This document shows, one piece after another, positions 36,759 to 45,829 of a stretch of 64,000 nt of DNA (position 1 is the first letter of the stretch; each line of letters opens with the position of its first letter). The DNA lies in the NCBI RefSeq assembly GCF_000829415.1, contig NZ_AP014637.1, positions 2,678,001 to 2,742,000 on the forward strand, written 5' to 3'. Below the pieces are notes generated by a model. That model was not told where the DNA came from. It searched no databases and saw nothing but the letters and a program-made list of their open reading frames with translations. Made by a program: the position numbers and the translations under genes. Origin of the DNA: Pseudomonas sp. StFLB209. GTDB lineage: Bacteria > Pseudomonadota > Gammaproteobacteria > Pseudomonadales > Pseudomonadaceae.

Positions 36759-38546
36759 TTAGATCTGGTCATTTGCCCCGTTTAACCGCTCGATCAGGCC
36801 GTTGGCATCGATTTCGCCGACAACTCGCACATTTTTCAGCTCTTCGCCGCTTTTATCGAAAAATAGCAGCGCTGGCGGGCCAAACAGCTTGTAGCGGTCG
36901 AGCAGCGCGCGTTGCTCGGCGTTGCTCTCGGTCATGTCGAAACGCACCCGGCTAAAAGCCGACAGACGGGCAACCACTTGCGGGTCGGGCAGCACTTCAT
37001 GCTCGATGACCTTGCAACTGATGCACCAGTCGGCGTACCAGTCCAGGACCAGTGGCTGCCCGGCATTGCGCGCCGCTTCCAGCGCCGCCTCCAGCTCGCC
37101 GGTGGTGCGGATGGTCTGCCACTGGCTTTCGCCGGTCACGCTGGCGACACTCATGGCTACCGCCTGGGGCCTGCCCAGTGGACGCAACGGATCGGTTTCG
37201 CCCTTGAGTGCGCCGTACCAGCACGCCAGAGCGTAGACCAGTAAAAACAGACCGAGTAGTTGCGCAAGGGTCTGGCGGGTGGTTTTTTCGCTGAAATTGA
37301 GGGTGCCCATAAACAGCGCAACGCCGGCCGCCAGCAGGCCGATCAGCAGCAGGGTGATCTCGCCGGGCAATACCCGGCTCAGCAGGCCGATGGCCAGGCC
37401 CAGCAGCAATACGCCAATGGCGTTCTTTACCGTTTCAAGCCACGGGCCGCTTTTCGGCAGCCAGGTGGCACCGCCGGTGCCGACCACAATCAGTGGCAAG
37501 CCCATGCCCAGCCCCAGCGCGAACAGCTTCAGGGCGCCACCGATGGCATCGCCGCTGGCGCTTATATAGAGCAACGCACCGGCCAGCGGCGCAGACACGC
37601 AAGGCGAAACCAGCAGGCTGGACAACACGCCCAGTACCGCCGCACCCCACAACGACCCGCCCTGGGTTTTACCGGCGATGCGATCGAGCCTTGAACTGAG
37701 CGCATCCGGCAGACGCAGTTGAAAGGCGCCGAACATGGCCAGCGCGAACACCACGAAAAACAGCGCGAACGGCACCAGCACCCAGGCCGATTGCAGGCGG
37801 GCCTGCAGGTTGAGGCTGGCGCCGAACACGCCCATCAGTGCGCCCAGCAGCGCAAAACAGGCCGCCATGGGCAGCACATAGGCCAGCGACAGGCTCAAGC
37901 CCCGCAACCCGCCGACCTGACCGCGCATCACCACGCCAGACAGAATCGGCAGCATCGGCAGTACGCACGGGGTAAAGGTCAGGCCGATGCCGGCCAGCAG
38001 AAACAGCGCCAGTTCTTTCCAGCTCCAGGGCTGTACCGCTGCGCTACCTGTGGCACTGGCCGTTGCATCAGCCACATTGCCGATGTCCAGCCGTTCGGTT
38101 TCCGGTGGGTAGCACAGGCCGTGGTCGGCGCAGCCCTGATAAGTGACGGCCAGGGTGAACGGGCGCTGCTCATCGGGGTTGCGCGGCAACTCGATATCGA
38201 CGATGCCGTGATAGACCTCCACGTCGCCGAAGTACTCGTCATGCTTCTGTTCACCGGCGGGCAGGCGCGCTTCGCCCAGGCCGGCATCGGCCGGCTCGCT
38301 GCGGAACTGGAAGCGATGGCGATACAGGTAATAGCCGTCAGCCGCCACCAGGCGCAGCTTGACCGCCTGCGGTGTGGTTTCGATCAGGCTCAGCTGGAAA
38401 GCCTGGCGGACCGGCAGAAATTGCTTGCTGTTATCCAGGGTCGAGCTGCCCAGCGTTGCCGAGGGGCGGCTGTCCAGTAGGCCGGAAGCCTGAGCCTGGA
38501 CGGGAAGGGTGAGCAGCAACAGCATGATCAGTAGCAGGCGGCGCAT
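36759..38546 (-). CDS. dsbD: Thiol:disulfide interchange protein DsbD (DipZ)
   Basis: Inner-membrane electron carrier from cytosolic thioredoxin to periplasmic DsbC/DsbG and cytochrome maturation. 595 residues from the ATG at 38546, opening with a signal peptide (MRRLLLIMLLLLTLPVQAQA). N-terminal alpha domain: redox Cys pair in CADHGLCYP. Central domain of eight helices: FTPCVLPMLPILSG and SPCVSAPLAGALLY hold its two cysteines. C-terminal gamma domain: thioredoxin motif WCISCK in DWYADWCISCKVIEHE. All six redox cysteines are present. Monocistronic by spacing, downstream of the diguanylate cyclase gene. Confidence 0.96.
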   Translation of the reverse strand: MRRLLLIMLLLLTLPVQAQASGLLDSRPSATLGSSTLDNSKQFLPVRQAFQLSLIETTPQAVKLRLVAADGYYLYRHRFQFRSEPADAGLGEARLPAGEQKHDEYFGDVEVYHGIVDIELPRNPDEQRPFTLAVTYQGCADHGLCYPPETERLDIGNVADATASATGSAAVQPWSWKELALFLLAGIGLTFTPCVLPMLPILSGVVMRGQVGGLRGLSLSLAYVLPMAACFALLGALMGVFGASLNLQARLQSAWVLVPFALFFVVFALAMFGAFQLRLPDALSSRLDRIAGKTQGGSLWGAAVLGVLSSLLVSPCVSAPLAGALLYISASGDAIGGALKLFALGLGMGLPLIVVGTGGATWLPKSGPWLETVKNAIGVLLLGLAIGLLSRVLPGEITLLLIGLLAAGVALFMGTLNFSEKTTRQTLAQLLGLFLLVYALACWYGALKGETDPLRPLGRPQAVAMSVASVTGESQWQTIRTTGELEAALEAARNAGQPLVLDWYADWCISCKVIEHEVLPDPQVVARLSAFSRVRFDMTESNAEQRALLDRYKLFGPPALLFFDKSGEELKNVRVVGEIDANGLIERLNGANDQI

Positions 38547-38628
38547 GGCAACCTCAAATCGCGGCAAAGGTGCGCATGATAACCAAGCGCGCCGGATTGT
38601 GCTGGAGAGCGGTTTGTAAGAGCGGGTT

Positions 38629-40284
38629 TCAGGCCTCGATGGCCGGCCATTCAAGTGCGTGGTTTGCTGTATTCAAGGCTGACTGGACCTGATTGCGCCC
38701 GGACTTCTTGGCGCGGTACAGCGCACTGTCGGCCAAAGCGGCCAGGGTCTGGCTATCGTCTTGCGGATGCAGGCTGACCACTCCGGCGCTAAAGGTACAG
38801 GCCAGGTCCAGTGGTTGGGCGGGGTAATGCACTTCGGCAAAGCCCTGACGGATCCTGTCCAGCACCTTATGGGCGTTGTAGAGGTCGGTGTCGGGCATGA
38901 CGATGGCGAACTCTTCGCCACCATAACGGCCGATCAGATCAGTCTTGCGCAGCCGTTGCTTGAGAAACAGCGCCAGGCTTTTGATCACCCGGTCGCCCAT
39001 GGGGTGGCCGTGGCTGTCATTGACCCTTTTGAAGTGGTCGATATCCAGCATCGCGAAGCACAGCGGCTTATTGTCGCGGCGGGCCTGAAAGCAGCAGTCT
39101 TCAAGGCACTGGAGGATATGCGTGTGGTTAAACAGCCCGGTCAGGCTGTCGCGGATCATGCGTGCCTTCAGGTGCCGGGCCCGGTTGACGCGGTTGCGCA
39201 CCGTGGTCACCAGATGCCTGGGCTTGATCGGTTTGGTCAGGAAGTCATCGCCTGCTTCGCTCAGCGCATCAAGCTGTTTATCCAGATCGTCCTCGGCCGA
39301 CAGGTAGATGATCGGTACGCCGACATAACGATCATTGTGACGAATGACCTTGGCCAGCTCCCGCCCCGTGCAGCCTGGCATGTACATATCGAGGATGATC
39401 AGGTCTGGCTGAAACTGCGCCAGCTCGCTCATGGCCTGGATCGGGTCCAGCAAGATCCGGGTGACGATGCCTGCGCTATTGAGTGCCTGCTCGGTGTAGA
39501 GGGCCTGCGAGCGCGAATCGTCGATGATCAACACCTTGTACGGCTCATAGCCATCGGCGCGGGTCAGGGTTTCGATCTTTTCCAGCAGAATCGAGGCGTC
39601 CAGTGAGCCGGTCAGGAACTCATCGCCACCGGCGCGCACCGCCGCCAGGCGGGTGGGGGTATCAGCTTCGTCACGACTGAAAAACAGCAGCGGCGCTCTG
39701 ACGGGCAGAGTGTGCTGCAAGTCTGTCGCCAGCTTCAGGCCTGCGCCGGGGGAGGAAAAATCAACATCCATGATAATGGCCGCCGGCTGGCGCTGTTGCA
39801 GTGCCGTGTGCAGGCTGGCCACGTTATCCAGCGCCAGCGCTGCGCACCCGAAGAACTCCAGTTGCCGGGCCAGTTGTTCACTGTCTTCGCGGTGACGCAA
39901 GGCAATATAAACAGGCGTGCGCAGAGGTGGCAGGGTGGTCTGCTGCAGCCGGTCTCCATGACGCAGGCCGGTTTGCGAAAGTTGCTGCATCAGCAGGCTG
40001 ATTTCACTGATCAACTCGCTGTTAAGCCGGCCCTGGTTGGCTTGCAGGCTGGCGACCAGATCACCAAGCTGCTGCGCCAGACGCAAATGCTCGGTCTGCC
40101 CGAAGCGTTCCGCACTGCGTAACAGATCCCGAGCCGCTTCCTTGAGCTCATCCAGATCAGTCGGCGTCCACTCGCCTTTATGCAGGCGTTGCCAAATCTC
40201 AAGGATCTGCCGCACCTGAAGCACGACCCGCTGGGCAAAATAAAGCTTGAGACGCTCGCGACTGGGATCAGATGCTTCGGTCAT
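38629..40284 (-). CDS. gcbA: Response regulator diguanylate cyclase, GcbA/AdcA-like
   Basis: Makes cyclic di-GMP; the PAO1 relative at the same place next to dsbD affects early biofilm and dispersion. 551 residues: an N-terminal helical Hpt-like region (1-115), a degenerate first receiver (about 125-240, with IIMDVDFSSPG), a second receiver with LIILDMYMPGCTG (phospho-Asp about 295) and KPIKPRH, and a GGDEF domain. The active site is GGEEF (RYGGEEFAIVMPDTD), and RKTD five residues before it is a complete inhibitory I-site, so the enzyme should be active and product-inhibited. Transcribed alone toward dsbD. Confidence 0.9.
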   Translation of the reverse strand: MTEASDPSRERLKLYFAQRVVLQVRQILEIWQRLHKGEWTPTDLDELKEAARDLLRSAERFGQTEHLRLAQQLGDLVASLQANQGRLNSELISEISLLMQQLSQTGLRHGDRLQQTTLPPLRTPVYIALRHREDSEQLARQLEFFGCAALALDNVASLHTALQQRQPAAIIMDVDFSSPGAGLKLATDLQHTLPVRAPLLFFSRDEADTPTRLAAVRAGGDEFLTGSLDASILLEKIETLTRADGYEPYKVLIIDDSRSQALYTEQALNSAGIVTRILLDPIQAMSELAQFQPDLIILDMYMPGCTGRELAKVIRHNDRYVGVPIIYLSAEDDLDKQLDALSEAGDDFLTKPIKPRHLVTTVRNRVNRARHLKARMIRDSLTGLFNHTHILQCLEDCCFQARRDNKPLCFAMLDIDHFKRVNDSHGHPMGDRVIKSLALFLKQRLRKTDLIGRYGGEEFAIVMPDTDLYNAHKVLDRIRQGFAEVHYPAQPLDLACTFSAGVVSLHPQDDSQTLAALADSALYRAKKSGRNQVQSALNTANHALEWPAIEA

Positions 40285-40445
40285 TGGCGGGCTGCTGGAG
40301 AGGCGGCTAAAGGAGGGTTGATGGCGCTATGCTAGCACCGTCATCTTTGCCGTGGTGTGCCGCAGGTCACCAAACCGTCAAAAAGGCGCACACTTTTTTA
40401 TGACGATTTATTTACCGCTGACGACCGTTCGTCGGAAGGGGCGTC

Positions 40446-40508
40446 AGCTTCAGGCGCAGAACGTCTTCGTGCCTGAAGCTTTGATCAATCTGGCAGCGCT
40501 GGCTGCCA
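40446..40508. terminator. Two hairpins between bauB and gcbA
   Basis: A perfect 10-bp stem AGCTTCAGGC (40446-40455) / GCCTGAAGCT (40471-40480) and a 7-bp stem TGGCAGC (40491-40497) / GCTGCCA (40502-40508) follow the bauB stop on the minus strand. Neither has a T run; together they may end the bauA-bauB transcript before the gcbA promoter. Confidence 0.45.
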
Positions 40509-40516
40509 GTTGGCTA

Positions 40517-40813
40517 TTAACGCTGCGGTTTGAGTTCGGTCTCGACGAATACCACTTCATGGTCACTGGCGTTGATCACATTGTGTTCAACACCGGCTTT
40601 GCGAAAGTAGCTCTGCCCAGCTCCCAAGGGCGCGTATTTATCGCCCTCTGGGGTTTCTAGCAGCAAGGTGCCGCTGGTCAGCGGCACCACCACATAGTCA
40701 TAACCATGGCGATGCAAGCCAGTCTCGGCACCCGGCGCGAAGCGCCACTCGGTGATGGTCACCTGCTCGTTATCGACCTGTACCTTCGGCACGGCCTGTG
40801 GACGCAGGCTCAC
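40517..40813 (-). CDS. bauB: Cupin protein BauB-like
   Basis: Single-domain cupin of 98 residues. The first metal-binding motif reads GLHRHGYDYVVVPL and the second AGVEHNVINASD; the ligands His-X-His and the later His are visible, so metal binding is plausible. It starts immediately after the bauA stop and is cotranscribed. In PAO1 a small gene of this kind lies between the beta-alanine aminotransferase and a semialdehyde dehydrogenase and takes part in beta-alanine use; the biochemical role is not defined. The symbol rests on this context. Confidence 0.8.
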   Translation of the reverse strand: MSLRPQAVPKVQVDNEQVTITEWRFAPGAETGLHRHGYDYVVVPLTSGTLLLETPEGDKYAPLGAGQSYFRKAGVEHNVINASDHEVVFVETELKPQR

Positions 40814-42160
40814 TTACTTGATGCCCTGTAAAGCCTGACCAACGGCATCGAACATCCGGTCCAGATCCTGCGGCTGGGCGTTGAAGGTCGGGCCGAACTG
40901 CAGGGTATCGCCGCCAAAGCGTACATAAAAGCCGGCTTTCCACAGCGCCATGCCCGCTTCGAACGGACGTACGATCGGGTCGCCGTCGCGGGGGGCCAGT
41001 TGCAGGGCGCCCGCCAGCCCGCAGTTGCGGATGTCGATCACATGTTGCGCGCCTTTAAGGCCATGGATGGCGTTCTCGAAGTGCGGTGCCAGTTCGGCGG
41101 ATTGCTGCACCAGGTTTTCCTTTTCCAGCAGCTCCAGCGAAGCGATACCGGCCGCGCAGGCCACCGGGTGCGCCGAGTAAGTGTAGCCATGGGAGAATTC
41201 GACCGCGTGCTCGGGCAGGTTCTGGCTCATGAAAGTGTTGTAGATCTCGCTGCTGGCGACGACTGCGCCCATCGGGATGGCTCCGTTGGTCACCTGCTTG
41301 GCGATGTTCATGATGTCCGGGGTGACACCGAAGTACTCGGCGCCGGTCCATTTACCCATGCGGCCAAAGGCCGTGATCACTTCGTCAAAGATCAGCAGGA
41401 TATTGTGCTGGTCACAGATCTCGCGCAGACGCTTGAGGTAGCCCACCGGCGGCACGATAACACCGGCCGAGCCGGACATCGGCTCGACGATGACCGCCGC
41501 GATGTTCGAGGCGTCATGCAGTTCGATCAGTTTCAGCAGTTCATTGGCCAGCTCGACACCGCCGGTTTCAGCCGCGCCTTTGGTAAAGGCCAGATGCGGC
41601 TGCAAGGTGTGCGGCAGGTGATCGACGTCCATGAACTGGCCGAACATCTTACGGTTGCCGCCTATCCCGCCCAGTGAGGTGCCGGCGATGTTCACGCCGT
41701 GATAGCCGCGGGCGCGGCCGATCAGTTTGGTTTTCTGTGCCTGGCCTTTCAGGCGCCAGTAGGCACGCGCCAGTTTCACCGAGGTGTCGGCGCTCTCGGA
41801 GCCGGAGCCGGTGAAGAACACATGATCCAGGCCGGCCGGGGTCAGACTGGTGATTTTCTCTGCCAGCTTGAATGACAGCGGGTGGCCGTACTGGAAGGCC
41901 GGTGAGTAATCCAGGGTGCCCAACTGTTTGGCTACCGCTTCCTGGATTTCCTTGCGCGAGTGACCCGCGCCGCAGGTCCACAAACCTGACAGGCCGTCAT
42001 AGATGCGCCGGCCCTGGTCATCAATCAGCCAGCTACCTTCTGCCCCGACAATCAGGCGCGGGTCGCGCTTGAAGTTGCGGTTGGCCGAAAACGGCATCCA
42101 GTGGGCGTCCAGCTTGAGCTGACTGGCCAGCGAAGGGGGTTGCTGCAGAGCCTGATTCAT
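40814..42160 (-). CDS. bauA: Omega-amino acid (beta-alanine):pyruvate aminotransferase BauA
   Basis: PLP-dependent class III aminotransferase of 448 residues transferring the amino group of beta-alanine or similar omega-amino acids to pyruvate. N-terminus LASQLKLDAHWMPFSANRNF and GLWTCGAGHSRKEIQEAVA closely match the Pseudomonas enzyme. FFTGSGSESADTSVKLARAY binds the cofactor phosphate, LLIFDEVITAFGRMGKW carries the PLP-contacting Asp, and the Schiff-base Lys lies in MNIAKQVTNGAIPMGAV. The ATG at 42160 is used; the frame is open to 42217. Divergent from the LysR gene bauR, likely its regulator. Confidence 0.92.
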   Translation of the reverse strand: MNQALQQPPSLASQLKLDAHWMPFSANRNFKRDPRLIVGAEGSWLIDDQGRRIYDGLSGLWTCGAGHSRKEIQEAVAKQLGTLDYSPAFQYGHPLSFKLAEKITSLTPAGLDHVFFTGSGSESADTSVKLARAYWRLKGQAQKTKLIGRARGYHGVNIAGTSLGGIGGNRKMFGQFMDVDHLPHTLQPHLAFTKGAAETGGVELANELLKLIELHDASNIAAVIVEPMSGSAGVIVPPVGYLKRLREICDQHNILLIFDEVITAFGRMGKWTGAEYFGVTPDIMNIAKQVTNGAIPMGAVVASSEIYNTFMSQNLPEHAVEFSHGYTYSAHPVACAAGIASLELLEKENLVQQSAELAPHFENAIHGLKGAQHVIDIRNCGLAGALQLAPRDGDPIVRPFEAGMALWKAGFYVRFGGDTLQFGPTFNAQPQDLDRMFDAVGQALQGIK

Positions 42161-42285
42161 GAGGTGAACCCTGTTGTTATGAGGGGTTATGGATGACGAC
42201 AGCTTGTGCCTGCGCAATGGGTGAGTTAAATCTATATCTTCTAAAGTTAAGTTATTGAATGGCTCACCTATGAGGCGTGAATCCC
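42161..42285. promoter_or_regulatory. Divergent bauA-bauR regulatory region
   Basis: 125-base spacer between the divergent aminotransferase and LysR genes. It is AT-rich around 42225-42260, with ATCTATATCTTCTAAAGT containing the interrupted T-N11-A layout typical of LysR boxes. Candidate site only. Confidence 0.45.
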
Positions 42286-43197
42286 ATGGCGCGTAAACCG
42301 CCGCTCAGCCAGGTGAGTGATTTCGACCTGCGCCTGCTGCGGCTTTTCAAAACCGTAGTCGAGTGCGGCAGTTTTTCCGCAGCCGAAGGGGCATTGGGCA
42401 TCAGCCGCTCGGCGATCAGCTTGCACATGAGTGATCTGGAAAAGCGCCTGGGCATGCGGCTTTGCCAGCGCGGCCGGGCCGGTTTTGCCCTGACCGATGA
42501 GGGCCGTGAGGTACTGCGCGCCAGCGACACGCTGCTGGCGGCCATCGAAGGCTTTCGCAGTGAAGTGAACCTGATGCACCGGCAACTGCGCGGTGACCTG
42601 AACATCGGTATCGTCAACAATCTGGTCACCCAGCCGAAGATGCGTATCACCCGGGCACTCAAGGCCGTGCGCAGTGAGGGCGCCGGGGTGCGCATCAATC
42701 TGAGCATGAGCACCCCGGGCGAGATCGAACGCGGCCTGCTCGACGGCCGTCTGCATGTCGGCGCCATCCCGCTGATCGCCCCCTTGTCGGGGCTCGATTA
42801 CACCTGGCTCTACGAAGAACGTTCCAACCTGTATTGCAGCCATGACCATCCGTTGTTCGCCCGCGCCGCCTTGGTGAGCAACGAAGAACTGCAGGATTTC
42901 GATGCCGTGGTGCCCAGCTACCGGATGACCGCCGAGGCCATCGGCCTGCATCAGTTGCTCAACTGTGTGGCTTCGGCCAGTGACCGCGAAGGCATCGCGT
43001 TTCTGATCCTGACCGGTAGCTACATCGGCTATTTGCCTGACCATTACGCGGCAGTGTGGGTCGAGAAGGGGCTAATGGCAGCACTGTGCCCGGAGCGATT
43101 GTTCTTCGAGACCCGACTGGCGATTGCCACCCGCAAGGGGCGCCGCCAGAACCTGGTGCTGGACCACTTTCTCGAGGCGTTGCAGCACTCGCACTGA
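42286..43197 (+). CDS. bauR: LysR-family regulator BauR
   Basis: Transcription factor of 303 residues. The N-terminal helix-turn-helix reads FDLRLLRLFKTVVECGSFSA with AEGALGISRSAISLHMSDLE, followed by the linker helix and an effector-binding domain (from about 90). ATG at 42286 is chosen (GAGG 10 bases upstream); a GTG at 42277 is less likely. It faces bauA across 125 bases and, by analogy with PAO1, should activate it in response to beta-alanine or a related omega-amino acid. A strong terminator follows. Confidence 0.9.
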   Translation: MARKPPLSQVSDFDLRLLRLFKTVVECGSFSAAEGALGISRSAISLHMSDLEKRLGMRLCQRGRAGFALTDEGREVLRASDTLLAAIEGFRSEVNLMHRQLRGDLNIGIVNNLVTQPKMRITRALKAVRSEGAGVRINLSMSTPGEIERGLLDGRLHVGAIPLIAPLSGLDYTWLYEERSNLYCSHDHPLFARAALVSNEELQDFDAVVPSYRMTAEAIGLHQLLNCVASASDREGIAFLILTGSYIGYLPDHYAAVWVEKGLMAALCPERLFFETRLAIATRKGRRQNLVLDHFLEALQHSH

Positions 43198-43227
43198 GCG
43201 GCGCATTTCCCATTTAGCGACCTCTGA

Positions 43228-43260
43228 CCCGAGCCGGCCATGTGCCGGCTCGGGTGTTTT
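43228..43260 (+). terminator. Rho-independent terminator after bauR
   Basis: Perfect 11-bp stem CCCGAGCCGGC (43228-43238) / GCCGGCTCGGG (43244-43254) with a CATGT loop, followed by TGTTTT. It insulates bauR from the promoter of the hydroxyproline operon. Confidence 0.9.
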
Positions 43261-43289
43261 CGTGTGGGCGTAAAAAATCACGTGAGCTG

Positions 43290-43369
43290 TTGACACGAAC
43301 TTTTACGTGGTCCTAATCTGTATGCAGCGCTGAGCACAGTTGGAAATACAATTAAATATGCAGCGCTGA
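43290..43369 (+). promoter_or_regulatory. Promoter and repeated operator before hydroxyproline operon
   Basis: A sigma70-like promoter: TTGACA at 43290-43295, 18 bases, TAATCT at 43314-43319. Directly downstream are two identical copies of TATGCAGCGCTGA at 43321-43333 and 43357-43369 (36 bases apart), each containing the perfect palindrome CAGCGCTG. Position at and after the expected transcription start suits repressor sites. The two GntR-family proteins encoded at 52.5 and 53.4 kb are the obvious candidates to bind them; this pairing is inference. Confidence 0.6.
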
Positions 43370-43416
43370 TCGGCTAACTCTTCTGCCTAAAACAACAATG
43401 TTACGGAGAGATTCAA

Positions 43417-44259
43417 ATGGCTCGGTTATTCCCTCGCGTTATCCGCAATGCTCTGATCGGTGCGACTGCCATCGGAGCCTTGCTGTCTCAGGTCCCTGCC
43501 CAGGCGGCCGAGACCCAGATCTGGAAAGACATCCAGAAAGCCGGTGTGCTGCGCTGCGGGGCTGCCGTGGCAGCGCCTTATGTGATGCGCGATGCGCGCT
43601 CCGGGGAATACAGCGGTTATTTCGTCGACCTGTGCCGTGACTTCGGCGAGAAGGTGCTGAAGGTCAAGGTCGAGTTCGTCGACACCAATTGGGACAACCT
43701 GGTCGCTGGCCTGCAGGGCGGCAAATGGGACCTGGCCATGGCCCTGAACCAGACGCCGGAACGCGCCCTGGCAGTGGGTTTTTCGGTACCGGCCACCGAC
43801 TATCAGATCTCATTGCTGGTCAACAAGGACAACCCCAAGTTCAACGGTGCCGGTCAGACGGTGGCCGACTATGACAAAGAAGGTGTGACCTTCGCGGTCA
43901 TGTCCGGCACAGCCCAGGACAAGGCGATCTCCGCGGTGGTCAAGCACGGCAAGGTCATGCGCTTGCCGGGCATGGATGAAGCCCGCCTGGCAGTGATGTC
44001 CAAACGGGCTGATGTGATGGTAGATGCCAGCGACACCAACCGCCTGTTCGCCGTGGCCAACCCCGGCTGGACCAGGGAAGTGCTGCCAAAGCCTGCCATG
44101 GCCAAGCAGGGGGTCTCTTTCGGGGTGCGCCGCGACATCGCTCCGGCCGACCTGCAAGTGCTGAACATCTACCTCACCCAACGCCGTGACACCGGTGAAA
44201 TCGACGCCTTGGTCGACAAGGCTTCGCAACAGGCCAACGCCGAAAAACCCGCTCAGTAA
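43417..44259 (+). CDS. ABC transporter periplasmic substrate-binding protein (polar amino acid type)
   Basis: Solute-binding protein of 280 residues. A signal peptide (about 1-30, ending QVPAQAAET) leads to an SBP_bac_3 fold: KAGVLRCGAAVAAPYVMRDA, FVDLCRDFGEK and the ligand-lobe segments WDLAMALNQTPERALAV and GVSFGVRRD. RBS GGAGA just before the ATG at 43417. First gene of an operon with its ATPase, two permeases and hydroxyproline enzymes, so the ligand is probably hydroxyproline or a close proline derivative (context inference). Confidence 0.9.
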   Translation: MARLFPRVIRNALIGATAIGALLSQVPAQAAETQIWKDIQKAGVLRCGAAVAAPYVMRDARSGEYSGYFVDLCRDFGEKVLKVKVEFVDTNWDNLVAGLQGGKWDLAMALNQTPERALAVGFSVPATDYQISLLVNKDNPKFNGAGQTVADYDKEGVTFAVMSGTAQDKAISAVVKHGKVMRLPGMDEARLAVMSKRADVMVDASDTNRLFAVANPGWTREVLPKPAMAKQGVSFGVRRDIAPADLQVLNIYLTQRRDTGEIDALVDKASQQANAEKPAQ

Positions 44260-44311
44260 ATCCTGCCGACGCCAGAGCGCGCAGCCCGGCTGCGCGCTCC
44301 AGGAGACTCAC

Positions 44312-45136
44312 ATGACAGCTTCCACTCTGGCGGCCATGCCGCCACGGTCCCCGCTCGCCCGCGAAAACGCCAGCGATGCTTTCATTCAACTGCGTGCGGT
44401 GTGCAAGTCCTATGGCGAGAGCCTGGTGGTCATGGACCACATGGACCTTGATATGCGTGCCGATGACCGGCTGGTGATCATCGGCCCGAGTGGTAGCGGC
44501 AAGAGCTCTTTGCTGCGGGTCATGATGGGGCTGGAAAGTATTCAGGCCGGCACCATCAGTTTTCAGGGCAAGCCGTATATCGACGGCAACGTGCGGCGCG
44601 GCAACGGCAAACCCACCGATGCCAGCCTGCAGACTCAGGTCGGCATGGTGTTTCAGCACTACACCCTGTTCCCGCACCTGTCGATTCTCGGCAACCTGAT
44701 TCTGGCCCCGGTGAAAGTGCATGGCCTGTCGAAAGCCGAGGCCACCGAAAAGGCCCGCCTGCTGCTGGCCCGACTGGGTCTGGAAAGCAAGTTGCACGCC
44801 TATCCGAGCCAGTTGTCTGGCGGCCAGAAGCAGCGCGTGGCGATCGCCCGGGCCTTGATGCTCGAACCCAGGCTGATGCTGTTCGATGAAGTGACTTCGG
44901 CGCTGGACCCGGAAATGGTCATCGAAGTGCAGAACGTGATGCTGCAACTGGCTGACCAGAGGATGGCGATGATCATCGTCACCCACGACATGCATTTCGC
45001 CCGTGATATCGCCAGCCGCGTGGTGTTTTGCGCCAACGGCAAGGTAGTCGAGCAAGGGCCGCCGGCGCAGCTCTTCACTCAGCCCAAAGAACCCCGGACC
45101 CGGGAATTCCTGGAAAAAGTCCTGCATCTGGACTGA
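44312..45136 (+). CDS. ABC transporter ATP-binding protein (amino acid import)
   Basis: Cytoplasmic ATPase of the importer, 274 residues from the ATG at 44312 (AGGAGA 8 bases upstream). Walker A IIGPSGSGKSSLLRVMMGLE, Q-loop TQVGMVFQHYTLFP, signature LSGGQKQRVAIARAL, Walker B LMLFDEVTSALDP and switch His in IIVTHDMHF are all intact. The N-terminal 30 residues ahead of the ABC domain are longer than usual. Cotranscribed with its partners. Confidence 0.94.
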   Translation: MTASTLAAMPPRSPLARENASDAFIQLRAVCKSYGESLVVMDHMDLDMRADDRLVIIGPSGSGKSSLLRVMMGLESIQAGTISFQGKPYIDGNVRRGNGKPTDASLQTQVGMVFQHYTLFPHLSILGNLILAPVKVHGLSKAEATEKARLLLARLGLESKLHAYPSQLSGGQKQRVAIARALMLEPRLMLFDEVTSALDPEMVIEVQNVMLQLADQRMAMIIVTHDMHFARDIASRVVFCANGKVVEQGPPAQLFTQPKEPRTREFLEKVLHLD

Positions 45137-45147
45137 GGGCTCAGACC

Positions 45148-45819
45148 ATGAACTATCAATTCGACTTCCATTTTCTCAACGGCAACTTCGGTGTGCTGTG
45201 GGAGGGGCTGAAGGTCACTCTGCAACTGGCGCTGGTGTCCAACATCATCGGGGTAGTGCTGGGTTTCGTGCTGTGTCTGCTGGCCATGAGCCGCTGGTTT
45301 TTCATTCGCTGGCCGGCGCAGTTGTTCATCGAATTTTTCCGCTGCACCCCGGCACTGCTGCAGATCGTCTGGTTCTTCTACTGCGTGCCGATGCTGTTTG
45401 ACGTGTTCATCGATCCGGTGGCCATGGGCTTTCTGGCCTTGGGTCTGAACCTCACTGCATTTAACGCCGAGGCCTATCGCGCCGGTGTCCAGGCGGTGCC
45501 CCGTGAACATCTGGATGCCTGTGTGGCGCTGGGCCTGCGCCCTTGGCAGCAGACGCTGTACGTGATCCTGCCGCAGTCGTTGCGCAGTGCCTTGCCGGTG
45601 TTGATCACCAATGGCATCGGCACTTTGCAGCAGAGCGCCCTGGTCGCCATCGTTGCGGTCTCGGACCTGATGTACGTGGGCAAGAGCCTGGCCACCGAGG
45701 CCTATCGGCCGCTGGAAACCTACACCTTGATCGCCCTGATCTATTTCGCCCTGTCGCTGCCGATTGCCCAGTTGGTGCAATACATCGAGCGTCGTCAGGA
45801 CACTGCGGCTGCGCGCTGA
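45148..45819 (+). CDS. ABC transporter permease (amino acid type, first)
   Basis: Inner-membrane permease of 223 residues with five predicted helices. The family coupling loop, EAYRAGVQAVPREHLDACVALGLR (given here in two parts: EAYRAGVQAV and EHLDACVALGLR), is followed by PWQQTLYVILPQSLRSALPV. It is the HisMQ type that pairs with a second similar permease. Start 11 bases after the ATPase gene. Confidence 0.93.
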   Translation: MNYQFDFHFLNGNFGVLWEGLKVTLQLALVSNIIGVVLGFVLCLLAMSRWFFIRWPAQLFIEFFRCTPALLQIVWFFYCVPMLFDVFIDPVAMGFLALGLNLTAFNAEAYRAGVQAVPREHLDACVALGLRPWQQTLYVILPQSLRSALPVLITNGIGTLQQSALVAIVAVSDLMYVGKSLATEAYRPLETYTLIALIYFALSLPIAQLVQYIERRQDTAAAR

Positions 45820-45829
45820 GGAGACCGCC

